Assembly: GCA_031772625.1 (NCBI GenBank)
Contig: CM062807.1
Span: forward strand, 1,148,033,007 to 1,148,097,006
From: Pinus tabuliformis
Lineage: Eukaryota; Streptophyta; Pinopsida; Pinales; Pinaceae
Direction: 5' to 3'
DNA length: 64,000 bases
Under the pieces are notes generated by a model. That model was given only the letters and a program-made list of their open reading frames with translations, searched no databases and was not told the origin of the DNA. Of the stretch, positions 1 to 8,880 are shown in pieces. The translations under genes were made by a program, and so were the position numbers. Within the stretch, counting starts at the first letter, position 1; the number at the start of each line of letters is the position of its first letter.

Positions 1-1668
1 GCCGGTATACCATCTGTCCCAACTAGCTCTCAACCGCTAGAAGGAGCCCACTCAGGGGCCATTTCGACAGTATGGTCTGTTCCTGTTTGTTCATCCGGAA
101 TAATATCCGGAAACTCTTATGTTGAGTCTCAACAAATTGATCCATTTGGAGGTCAATTTGGGCAGTCCGGCCCCCAAGGGCAAACCATTCCCTTGAGTTC
201 TGGATTACCACCGTATGGGGGGCAGTATACCCTTTCATTATCCCCTTCGGGAGGATATCCATACGGGATTTCACAACAACATTCAGGTTATACTGGAATT
301 ACCTCAAGCGGTTGGGTACCAATACTACCTCAAAAACCAAGAGTTGTATACTCGATGCAACAATGCTTACCTATGTCAAATATACCAACTACGCCAGCTA
401 TTGTGACGGTGTCGCAAGTTCAAGCGCTGCCTGTTGTATGCCAACCTCAGGTTTCTCAGGTTGTAATGCAACAGCCCCTTGACCCTGCAACTCAACCACA
501 ATCGCCGACTGGAGGAATGACACAGGTTCAGACGGGTACAATTACCACTCATCTTGGTCAAACTGTTAGTATCGAGCAACAGCACATGGCTTCACAACCA
601 TGGCTAGTGCAATACCAACAACCGCAATTCCAACAAGTATACCAAGGTTCTGATCAACAAATCTTTGCAAATAGTGGACAACCATATATTCAAAACGGTC
701 AAAATCAACCATTTTACAATGGTCATGCCCACCAACCTTACCAAAGTTACCAACATCAAATGCATTATGCCGGTATGCAAAGACCAACTGCTCAGGCAAT
801 CCCATCTTATCCTGGGTATGCTTCACCTAACCTGAATCAGCAGTTACCCTTTGTGGCAACTTTAGAGTTACCTGATTTAAATCGGTTAACAAACGATCCA
901 ATCGCTTACGCCCCTTGGTGGCCAGTGATTCCGCATAAACTTCCATCAGATATTCCTAAATTTAATGGAAATCTGGGTGAAGATCCGTCGAATCATGTGA
1001 TGACCTTTCATCTGTGGTGTTCATCAAACACCCTAAATGATGATTCGATAAGACTTCGCCTTTTTCAGAGGACGTTAACGGGTCCAGCGGCAAAATGGTA
1101 CATTGAATTGCCTAGAGCTTCATTCGACAACTTCAGTACCTTAGCCACAACCTTTTTAACCCATTTTCAATTACCAATAAGGTACGAAACAGGAACGAAA
1201 CTCCTTACTAACTTCAAACAGACAACGGCCACTCACATATCTGATCATATACATGAGTGGCGATGTCGTCGTAGAATGGTTAAAACGTATGTTCTCGATC
1301 AGCTCTTAGCTGAATGGTTTATCAAGTCATTACTACCTTCCATCACAGAAGATGTGGCAAAGTGGGGAGTCGTAACAGAAGAGCAAGTTATCGCTCGTAC
1401 GCAATATTTGGACTTGATTTACACTCAGTCTGGCACGCTCTACGACAAAATACCTGACGCCCCTAGACCGGAATTCTCAATTCCTCCTCCTCCAAAATCA
1501 AACAATGACTCTCATGCCGGCGATGGCGTGATTGGCACAATAGACACGAAATCGACAAAGGCTACATCCAAAAAGACCCGTAAGATTTCAGGTCAAAATT
1601 CAAAAGATGAACTTCTTGCCTCGGAAGTAAATGCCGTATCGACAGATAAAGGCAAAGAAACCAAATAA
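1..1668 (+). pseudogene. gag: Element A gag: Q/P/Y-rich N-terminus plus capsid domain (5' partial)
   Basis: The frame is open from the first base, so the true start lies upstream. Roughly the first 280 codons are low-complexity sequence rich in Gln, Pro, Tyr, Asn and Gly. From about 940 to 1430 the translation resembles the plant retrotransposon gag (capsid) domain: IPKFNGNLGEDPSNHVMTFH followed by a conserved GPAAKWY segment. In the family this protein forms the cytoplasmic virus-like particle. The frame ends at a TAA (1666-1668), but the same frame continues at once with a Lys-rich stretch and the zinc knuckle. The TAA is therefore probably a nonsense mutation inside gag. Confidence 0.85.
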
Positions 1669-1692
1669 CCAGGGGGCAAGAAGAAAGGAAAA

Positions 1693-2439
1693 GTGAAGAA
1701 GAAGAAACAGGAAGAATCATCACCTGAAAAATCTTCTTCAAACCCTCCTGGAGATAGCAAACCAAAAAATCCATGCTTTATATGCGATGAGGATCATTGG
1801 ACCGCAAATTGTCCACACAGAGCTGAGCTTAATAAATTCTTCAAGAATTCAAAAACCTCTGCACGGTTAACTGATCCGTTTCCAAATCCAGGAACAAATC
1901 TGGTTGAAAGTGGAAATGCTTCCCCGTCTCAAGTGCTAATGTTGTCGGTTTCAAAACAGCAAAATGATGCTTTGATATCGACAAGGAACAAAGATTATGG
2001 GAATCCACAGCTGTCGAACAACAAGGATAAAGATCAACCTAGTAGTTCGACAATGACTTCGACAGAAGTTGCGCCGCCCATCATTCCCGAATTGTCAATA
2101 AAACCGCCAAAGGGAGTAGTACACAAGTCGACATTTAATTCCCGCGCTAGAGCGGCACAACATTTTAATATAGTGGAAGATTTGGCCCAATCGCCATCCG
2201 CTATGTCGACTCTTGAAGTACTACAGAACTGCCCATCCCAAAGTCAGGCTTTATTATCAGCCATTGGGGGGATAAACCCAAAGGATTCCAATCTTGTATC
2301 CTTCGATCATAAAGGATACGATCTTCAATTACTAGCTCAACTAGCTTTCCTTGTTCAAGTGAAAGCCCTCAACAAAACTGTTCATCGGACAATTATTGAT
2401 GAGGGGGCATCTACATGCATTATGTCGATGAGTTGCTAG
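1693..2439 (+). pseudogene. gag: Element A gag C-terminus (nucleocapsid) and start of protease
   Basis: This continues the gag frame after the TAA at 1666. It opens with a basic Lys-rich stretch, then one zinc knuckle of the CX2CX3HX4C form (CFICDEDHWTANC), a spacing shared with elements C and D. A long Ser/Thr/Pro-rich linker follows, and near the end is the aspartic protease active-site segment IIDEGASTCIMS. The frame is broken by TAG at 2437-2439. Comparison with the matching place in element D, which has Trp there, suggests a TGG to TAG change. Confidence 0.8.
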
Positions 2440-2460
2440 AAAACTTTAGGATCTCCAACC

Positions 2461-2973
2461 TTGTCGCGATCTTCGACGACATTAAAAGCATTCGACGGAA
2501 GGACATATACCCCATATGGTATTCTAAGTAACTTGAAAGTTGAACTAGGAGGGAAAACAGTAGAAATAGATGTTGAAGTAATCGATGGGAATCTTGATTA
2601 CAACATCCTACTAGGAAGACCATGGATATATGCTATGGCTGTTGTTGTGTCGACCTATTTTAGGAAGATTGAATTTCCCTTTCAAGGAGGGATTACAATA
2701 GTCGATCAACAAAACTTCCTCCCCAATGGTTCTCAAGTTACAGGAAGCATTCCCATGATCCATGGAAGCCCCCATTCGCTTCAAAATATCGGAGTAGGCC
2801 TACTAAAATATCCTATATTAATGAGAACTTTCGCCCTTCCACCTCCAATCAACCTGGCGGAAGTAGCGTCGGTAGGAACCTGCAATATGATATCTTCTAA
2901 AAAGATCTCAGGAAACGATACCGACATGGATCATGCAATGGTTTTGCCCCCAAGCCCAACGGAAATATTGTAG
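2461..2973 (+). pseudogene. Element A aspartic protease, C-terminal half, and linker
   Basis: In the same frame as gag, this follows the DEGAS active site just upstream. It contains the second protease landmark, a hydrophobic run ending in DYNILLGRPWIY, the usual ILGRPWL-type motif of plant Ty3/gypsy proteases. The remainder is a poorly conserved linker before reverse transcriptase. It ends at TAG 2971-2973. In a working element this protease would cut the Gag-Pol polyprotein. Confidence 0.8.
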
Positions 2974-2979
2974 CAATCA

Positions 2980-3591
2980 ATGTTCCTAGCCTGGATGGCA
3001 AACCCAAATCACCGCTCATCAAGCGTTTGGATAGATAGGTCTAAAGAATATGGTACCCCTTCAGATCCTTGGTCGCGAGTGCATGTCACCAACGAAGGAA
3101 TTGTCCAATCAATGGTAATTGAAGGAGCACCATGGAATGAATCCCACCATCGTTCCCTTCTTCCAGATTGTGGAGAAGATACTTTCGATGACCTTTATCA
3201 TCCTTCAGTTTTTTATTTTCTATCAAATACTGTAAACACGGTGGATTCCGAGCGAAACTTGTCCAACATTGAAGAGACTATCGCCATAAATATCTCGACC
3301 AAAACAGATGTTGTAGAGAATATTTATGTTGGCAAATGTTGTTCTCCTTCAGAACTGGAAATATACAATGCTCTTTTTCGCGAATTCAGAGATATTTCGC
3401 AGCATTTAAGAGCAATATTTCTACGTTGCCGACACTACAAGATACGACTCAATCCACACAAATGTGTATTTTGCGTCAGTTCTGGTCGTTCGCTTGGCTT
3501 TGTAGTCTCAAAGGACGGGATTCGTCTCGACCCATGTAAGGTCCAGGCAATCATAAATTTGCCTCCACCTTCAAATTTGCTTCAGATTTAG
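2980..3591 (+). pseudogene. pol: Element A reverse transcriptase remnant, catalytic core deleted
   Basis: The translation goes from the pre-RT segment (IYNALFREFRDIS, about 3358-3400) directly to the segment that normally follows the polymerase core (CRHYKIRLNPHKCVF, about 3428-3472). The fingers and palm, including the catalytic YxDD box, are absent. Since family RTs have roughly 190 residues between these landmarks, an in-frame deletion of about 0.6 kb is inferred. The frame ends at TAG 3589-3591, at a place where Gln (CAG) would be usual. This copy cannot make functional RT. Confidence 0.85.
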
Positions 3592-4287
3592 AAACTCCAA
3601 GGGAAAGCAAACTTTCTGAGGAGGTTCATTCCAAATTACGCCGAACTTGCTAAAGGTTATACGCGTCTTTTGAAAAAGGGAGTGCCCTTTGTCTGGGATC
3701 AGGTTGCGCAAGCTTCCTTTGATGCTTTAAAAGAATCCCTAATGAAAGTATCATTAATGTACGCTCCTGATTATCAAAAAGATTTTAACCTGTATCTGGC
3801 TACAGCAGATACGACCATCGCCATCAATGGAATTGAACATCCTATATATAATTTAAGTAAAAACTTAAATGATACAGAAAGCAAATATTCTTACGTTGAA
3901 AAGCTAGCACTCGTAGTTGTTCAAGCGATACAGAGATTTCGACACTATGTCCTCTTTCGAAAAACTACCATTCTGTCAGATTGCAACCCCATGACTTATA
4001 TATTGTCGCGAAAGTTGTTGGGGGGAAAATATTCAAAATGGATAGCAATCCTGCAAGAGTTTGATCTGGAATTTGTAAGATCCAAGTCAAAGAAAGCTCT
4101 GGTTTTCGCAGAATTATTATGTGATCTCCCATCGTCGTCCAACGATGAAACATCTGATGAAACAATCGTGGACAAAAGTTTGTTTCTGATATCGTCAAGC
4201 TATGAGTGGTATGGGGATATAATCATTTATCTCCAAACCCAAAAATATAGGCCAAACACCTCCCGCTCCGAACAAAAACGTATTTGA
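3592..4287 (+). pseudogene. pol: Element A RNase H (gypsy type) and connection
   Basis: After the stop at 3589 the frame continues with the connection segment GKANFLRRFIPNYAELAKGY, then the RNase H region with EKLALVVVQAIQRFRHYV, SDCNPMTYILSRK and GGKYSKWIAILQEFDLEF. These are characteristic of the Tat group. The frame closes at TGA 4285-4287, most likely from CGA. RNase H removes RNA from the RNA-DNA hybrid during reverse transcription. Confidence 0.85.
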
Positions 4288-5451
4288 TACCAAGCAAAAG
4301 ACTACATGATCGTCGGTGATACACTTTACCGTCGCGGTATCGATACAGTTCTGAGAAGGTGCCTCACCCATGAGGAGGCCGAAAAAGTCCTGAATGATTT
4401 TCATTCAGGCGCGTGTGGGGGGCATCAATTCGGTTATGCTACAGTGCAAAAAAATTTACGAGCAGGATAGTTCTGGCCAACAATGTTCAAAGATTGCATA
4501 ACCGCAGTCAGAAGTTGCCATGCTTGTCAAATTTTCGATAGCAAAACCAGAAGACCACCCGCACCTCTGCAGCCAATAGTTGTTGTTGGGCCATTCGCCA
4601 AATGGGGCATCAATTTCATGACATGTAACCCCACCTCGACCGGGGGGCATGGGTATATCATAGTCGCAGTTGACTATTTTACCAAATGGGCCGAGGCGAT
4701 GCGTACATTAGATAATACTGGTGAAACAGCTGCCCTCTTCTTTTTCAATCATGTAGTCACCAGATTCGGCGTACCACAGGCTATAGTCACAGATCATGGA
4801 TCGCATTTTCGCAATCACATGATGGTCAAATTAGCTGCCAAGCTAGGGTTGTCTCACGACAGCTCTACTCCATATTATCTGCAAGCCAACGGACAAGTTG
4901 AAGCAATCAACAAGGTCCTAAAACGCATGCTGCAAAGGATGATTGGAGTTCACAAGAGAAGATGGCACCTAATCCTGTACTCAGCTTTGTGGGCTTACTG
5001 AACATCGGTAAGGAATGCAACCAGGTTTACACCTTTCCAACTGGTATATGGCCTGGAAGTAGTCTTACCAATCCAGTGTGAAATCTCGTCTCTCAAACTC
5101 GCAATTGATCTCCTCCCCGGAACTTCAGAAGAAGAAGCTCGTTTCTTGGAATTAATCCAATTGGATGAAACCCATCGTGATGCCGCTTTGGCTAATGAAG
5201 CCCATAAGAAACGAGTCAAGGCGCAGTTCGACAAAAATGTCAAACCCCGTGTCTTCTCAGAAGGTGACTTGGTCTTGCTTTACGACCAAGAATCCGATAA
5301 ATTGGGAGCAGGTAAATTTAAGTCTTTGTGGATGAGCCCTTATATTGTTAAACGAGTGTTAGCAAAAGGAGTCTACGAGTTAATGGATTATGACGGAATT
5401 CCACTGGCGCAACCTCGTAATGGGTTGTACCTCAAGCGTTACTATGCGTAA
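4288..5451 (+). pseudogene. int: Element A integrase
   Basis: The same frame encodes the zinc-binding region (HACQIFDSKTRRP near 4510) and the DDE core. The first catalytic position reads WGINFMTCNP, where Asp is expected, so Asp to Asn (GAT to AAT) is inferred. The second Asp is in AIVTDHGSHF and the Glu in QANGQVEAIN. A C-terminal domain ends with LYLKRYYA. In-frame stops sit at 4468 (TAG) and 4999 (TGA). The final TAA is 5449-5451. With the first catalytic residue gone and two stops, this integrase is dead. Confidence 0.85.
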
Positions 5452-5453
5452 TG

Positions 5454-5537
5454 GTAACCTGTATGCTTTTGTTATGTTTTTGTTTTCGCTAAAGTGTTTA
5501 TTTTGGTCAAGTAATCCACTTTTTACATTTATTGCAG
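5454..5537 (+). other. Possible intron between integrase and second RNase H ORF (element A)
   Basis: An 84-bp T-rich stretch begins with GTAACC, five bases after the integrase stop codon begins, and ends in ATTGCAG immediately before the ATG (5538) of the extra RNase H ORF. This has the look of a plant intron and would fit subgenomic expression of the downstream ORF. The splice sites are inferred from consensus only. No transcript evidence is available. Confidence 0.35.
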
Positions 5538-5556
5538 ATGTCAAACCTATTAGAGT

Positions 5557-5561
5557 CATGT
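5557..5561. repeat. Target-site duplication of element B, left copy (CATGT)
   Basis: CATGT precedes the first base of B's 5' LTR, and the same five bases follow its 3' LTR at 20584-20588. Removing B plus one copy restores the reading frame of A's second RNase H ORF, which independently confirms the junction. Confidence 0.95.
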
Positions 5562-6025
5562 TGTTATATACCTAGGGGGATAATATGGGGTACCAAGGGA
5601 GGTACCCAAGGTAATAATGTAATAATGAGATGGGCCATAGTAATAAATAAGGTGGTTAACCCATGTCATGTAAGGGACCACAAGTAGTTAATAATAATGT
5701 AATGGGCCCATGGTATTAGTTGATGGTATGAGGGAACCATGGTAATGATGCATGGTATTGTATGTATGAGGCCTATATAAAGGCTAGAGACTCCACATGG
5801 AGAGAGGAAGATGAAGTGAAGCATTATTGTATGAACAGGCATATGGCTTGTGGAGTATTCTCCTTCCTTAAGGAGTGAATGTATGGTGTTGCCCTACCTT
5901 AAGGGTTTGATAATAAAGTATCATTTCATCTTATTTCTGGGTTATTTGCATTATCTCATATTTTCATATCTGATCTATAATATTCTTGGGTTAGATATAT
6001 AACAATTGTTATCGGATCTACAACA
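5562..6025 (+). repeat. Element B 5' LTR
   Basis: It runs from TGTTATATACC to ATCTACAACA and is matched almost base for base by 6415-6425 plus 20130-20583. It has a TATA box (CTATATAAAGG near 5773) and an AATAAAG signal near 5920, which order U3, R and U5. A perfect 7-bp inverted repeat GGGTACC/GGTACCC lies around 5588-5607, and two CCTTAAGG palindromes lie near 5873 and 5897. Its last 20 bp hold a second, PBS-like string (TATCGGATC). Confidence 0.92.
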
Positions 6026-6027
6026 AT

Positions 6028-6079
6028 TGGTATCAGAGCCAGGTTTCGATCTTGGGACCTGTGGGTTATGGGCCCACCA
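6028..6079 (-). other. Primer-binding site extended into a 52-nt antisense initiator tRNA-Met copy
   Basis: The primer-binding site TGGTATCAGAGCC follows the LTR by two bases. The match to plant initiator tRNA-Met (recalled from general knowledge) continues on the antisense strand through the T arm and variable loop to the anticodon arm, 52 nt in all, with one C to T mismatch near 6053. The arms are visible in the sequence itself: CCAGG/CTTGG around TTTCGAT, and TGGG/CCCA around a loop with the complement of a CAT anticodon. The D arm and 5' acceptor strand are missing, so it is not a tRNA gene. Confidence 0.8.
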
Positions 6080-6315
6080 TATAAAGCCATCGTGGGTTAA
6101 AACTTCAACATATCATCACCCACATCACCCAGCAAGACAACAATCAAGATGGAAACCAATTAGCCACATGGACAACAAACCCCGCAGGATAGATCGAGAG
6201 GAACAAAGATCCACCTACTACACATCCACACAGAAGAGCTACCGCAGTCAACTTCCATCGCAAGCGAGCGAGGCACCAGCAAGATCGAGGGTTCACCTTT
6301 CTCTTGGATGGCTAG

Positions 6316-6399
6316 ATGCACGTGCATGGTATCAGTGGACTACTCTTTTGAGTAGATCTTATTATTTATGTTCTTCCCATGTTTCGGGGACGAAACATG
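6316..6399 (+). other. Three consecutive palindromes/hairpins before the element B polypurine tract
   Basis: These are a perfect 12-bp palindrome ATGCACGTGCAT (6316-6327), a 6-bp stem CTACTC/GAGTAG with a TTTT loop (6340-6355), and a 9-bp perfect stem CATGTTTCG/CGAAACATG closed by a GGGA loop of the GNRA class (6378-6399). They fill the last 100 bp before the tract. Such dense structure is the main content of the B internal region. Confidence 0.75.
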
Positions 6400-6401
6400 C
6401 T

Positions 6402-6414
6402 TAGGGGGGTGGAA
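6402..6414 (+). other. Element B polypurine tract
   Basis: TAGGGGGGTGGAA lies immediately before the 3' LTR start (TGTTATATACC at 6415). This is the plus-strand primer position expected for an LTR retrotransposon. Confidence 0.85.
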
Positions 6415-6420
6415 TGTTAT

Positions 6421-6425
6421 ATACC
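6421..6425. repeat. Target-site duplication of element C, left copy (ATACC)
   Basis: ATACC, bases 7-11 of B's 3' LTR, is repeated at 20125-20129 after C. This proves that C inserted into the 3' LTR of B. Confidence 0.95.
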
Positions 6426-8554
6426 TGATGAGCCCCAATTTTGGTACAATTTGGGCTCATTTTGGCCTATTCTACTTGCTCAAACCATTCATTTTTTATT
6501 GCTTATGCATGCATTTCTTAGTTTATTCATGTTGTTTGTAGGAAGAAGGGTAGGCACTCTCTCTACGTGACTAATGCATTTTGATTCCAGGTTTTGGCAT
6601 TAAAAGGGAGCAAAAGACAACGAAAAAGGAGTTAAGGAGACAACGAGGTGGCACTGCGGGTTTTGGGAGAGGATGTCCACGGTTCTAGGGACATCCCTCG
6701 TGATTCCCATCAAGAACTCCGAGCTCTAATCCATCTCCCCTCCGAGCTTAAAAAACGGCCAGCTGTTCTACAGGAACAGCAGTTATAAACTGCTCTACAG
6801 GAACAGCAATTATGACCATCCTACAGGATCAGCAGTTAAACTCTAGTTGGACAGCCGAGCTCCTAAAATGTAGGACACTTGTTGGATCATCGTTTTTGTA
6901 TAAGTATGAAGGCTTTAGCCTTAGATAGGTTGTTGAAACTCTCGTATTGCTATTGTAATTTTGGAGCACAGTTCAGTTTTCGTTCCTTTTTGTAAGCCAA
7001 TTTGGCATGATATCAGTTATGAATAAAGAAGGCAGTTTGTGATCTAGTTCTGAGTTTTTCTTAAGGAGACTATAGCTCTCAGGTTAGGGCCCAACCTGAG
7101 AGCCATAGGTCCCCTCTGCTGTAGTGTTGTTTCCATTTCGTTTTCAGCACTTTGAGTTTTCATTTGCACATGCAATTCGAATTACAGGTTGTTAAGTTGG
7201 TCTTTCTCATGAGGTAGATAGGATTTGCTTATGGTGAGTTTGTTTACAGTTGTTTAGTGTAGCAGAGGATAGATATAGTCCAGTGGAGCTCCAACAAAAA
7301 GGTTGTTAAGGCTCACTGCCGTCTCATCTAGGATTGGAGTGAAGTCCATGATTAACCACCAAAAATACGCATTTCTTTATTCCATGATTGCTGCCAACAC
7401 AGTCACGTTAAGTTAGCTGCTTCTCCATGATTCACACCTGCACCACACTTCCTTACCACAGCTTCATGCACGTTCTCTTTCACGTTTAGATTGCTTCTCA
7501 TCGAATTTACAAGCACAAGTAGTTTAGGTTGATGCATTTTTGGTTAAGTGACAGTCATAAGCATTTGTTTCACTTACACTGCTCTCTCTCTCGTTCCATC
7601 ACTTTGTCCTCCATCTTGATCACGCATGCAGACATCTCTTTGACCCCTGCTCCGCTCTATTACCTCACAAAGTCTTTCATTCCTCACGTATTTCCATTCT
7701 CTAGCCTTTCGTTGACATAGCCCTTCACCTTCCATCCTCCTCCCTACACTCACTTCCCATCCTAATCTTCCACTTCTAAAGCCATCACCAGCCTCATCCC
7801 TACCTTACACATCTCCCTCTACCATTTCATCACACCTCCATCACTCCAAACACTCACGGTAGGTCATCCTGTAGCCATTTATAGACATCCTGTAGAAAAC
7901 AGAGTATCCTGTAGGATTCTCCACAGCCATCCTGTAGGAGGCCACTCTCTCGGTTGCTGAGCATCTGAATGCGAGGAACCTCTGTGGATGGGTGCTAAGG
8001 ATCCCTAGGGACCTCTCTTAGCCTCCCCAACCTATCCCACGCTTTCCTTCCTTCTCCATCCCATCTGCACAACCAAACCCTAGTTAGCACAAGATCACAA
8101 TCATTCCACACACTTAAAGGAAAAATACAAAAACATATCTTTCATGATGCAAATAGTTTAGATCCATGCATTTGCACTTATTAGAGGTAACAGCAGCATT
8201 GGTAGAAGTTTCATTCACATTTCTTGCATTGTAGAGGTTAGACTAGTTAAATTAGGGTTGCCTAGGTTTACATGCTTTGATTTGCTTTCAGTTCATTTTT
8301 TGTCAAGTAAAGTAGCTTTCCTTTGAGATTAGCTTTCGTCCATCAATTAGCAAGCTTCTTCTGAGAGCCTATAGAAGTTGGCTTGAGCCCTAGCGGACTT
8401 GTGCCAGCTGACCAAGTGACAGCTGCGACAAGAGCTAGTACTTGTGCATATAGCACCGTCGCTTCCAAGTTTGTACGAACTACCGGGTTGATAAAATGAG
8501 AGACAGGAAGCCCCAGGAATTGTAGCATTATTGCTACAATACTGGAGCTCACCA
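6426..8554 (+). repeat. Element C 5' LTR (2129 bp)
   Basis: It runs from TGATGAGCCCC to GAGCTCACCA, with a same-length partner at 17996-20124. A TATA-like GTATAAGTATG (near 6897) and an AATAAAG signal (7022) about 120 bp downstream suggest a short R and a very long U5. It contains three forward and four reverse copies of the CTACAGGA motif (6768, 6795, 6821; 7867, 7888, 7907, 7930) and a strong hairpin at 7070-7108. Confidence 0.93.
7070..7108 (+). other. Hairpin with self-complementary GGGCCC loop in element C LTR (dimerisation-site-like)
   Basis: An 11-bp perfect stem (GCTCTCAGGTT at 7075-7085 with AACCTGAGAGC at 7093-7103) is extended by one mismatch and four more pairs (CTAT/ATAG). The 7-base loop AGGGCCC contains the six-base palindrome GGGCCC. 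It lies about 45 nt past the AATAAA signal, hence in the leader of genomic RNA. The 3' LTR has the identical structure at 18640-18678. Confidence 0.8.
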
Positions 8555-8560
8555 TCTTTT

Positions 8561-8578
8561 TGGCGCCGTTGCCGGGGA
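8561..8578 (-). other. Element C primer-binding site (tRNA-Asp)
   Basis: TGGCGCCGTTGCCGGGGA begins six bases after the LTR end and is complementary to the 3' end of plant tRNA-Asp, the usual primer of Athila elements. The match stops after 18 nt, in contrast to element B. Confidence 0.9.
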
Positions 8579-8880
8579 AGCGTCAGAGTATTAGTAATTG
8601 TTGCTTTTCTTCTACTTTCGTACTCTTACTTCTGCTCAGTAGTTTATTTCATTTCCATTCTGCAAGAGTAGCTTAGCATTTCCTGCTTTCATAGATTAAT
8701 ATTTCTTGCTTTCCTAGATTAATATTTCTTGCTTTCCTAGAGTAATTTTTCTTGCTTTCCTAGATTAGCTTTCCAATTTTGCAATTTCATTTGAGCAATA
8801 TAGTTAGTTGTAGATCACTTTGTTTCAGTTTTGCAGGTACCAAAGAAAAAAACAAAAGAAAGAAAAGTCCTTTCCATTTC
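8579..8880 (+). repeat. Element C leader with about 23-bp tandem repeat
   Basis: This is the non-coding leader between the primer-binding site and gag. From about 8678 to 8773 a unit near TTTCTTGCTTTCCTAGATTA is repeated about four times with small changes. No ORF is apparent. Confidence 0.7.

Larger units (their letters stand above)
1..5561 (+). mobile_element. Element A, Tat-lineage Ty3/gypsy retrotransposon, left part (5' end outside window)
   Basis: A single forward reading frame runs from base 1 to the stop at 5449-5451 and covers gag, zinc knuckle, protease, remnant reverse transcriptase, RNase H and integrase in Ty3/gypsy order. It is interrupted only by in-frame stop codons, with no frameshift. 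The element is then cut at 5561 by element B and resumes at 20589. Tat assignment rests on the DEGAS protease motif, a CX2CX3HX4C zinc knuckle, an extra RNase H ORF after integrase and an antisense ORF before the 3' LTR. The 5' LTR and leader lie outside the window. Element D has a related LTR and 3' region. Confidence 0.9.
5562..6425 (+). mobile_element. Element B, miniature non-coding LTR element (TRIM-like), left part
   Basis: B has a 464-bp 5' LTR, a 389-bp internal region and the first 11 bp of its 3' LTR, then is split by element C. The rest of the 3' LTR is at 20130-20583. Its own length is about 1.32 kb. No gag or pol domain is visible. A 132-codon frame at 6006-6404 crosses the LTR edge, the tRNA-like stretch and the hairpins, and is considered chance. 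It must be mobilised by proteins of another element. Two substitutions and one indel separate the LTRs, so insertion was recent. Confidence 0.9.

Noticed and set aside
6006-6404. 132-codon open frame in element B
   Set aside because: It starts inside the LTR and runs over the antisense tRNA stretch and hairpins. It has no domain and is best explained by chance.
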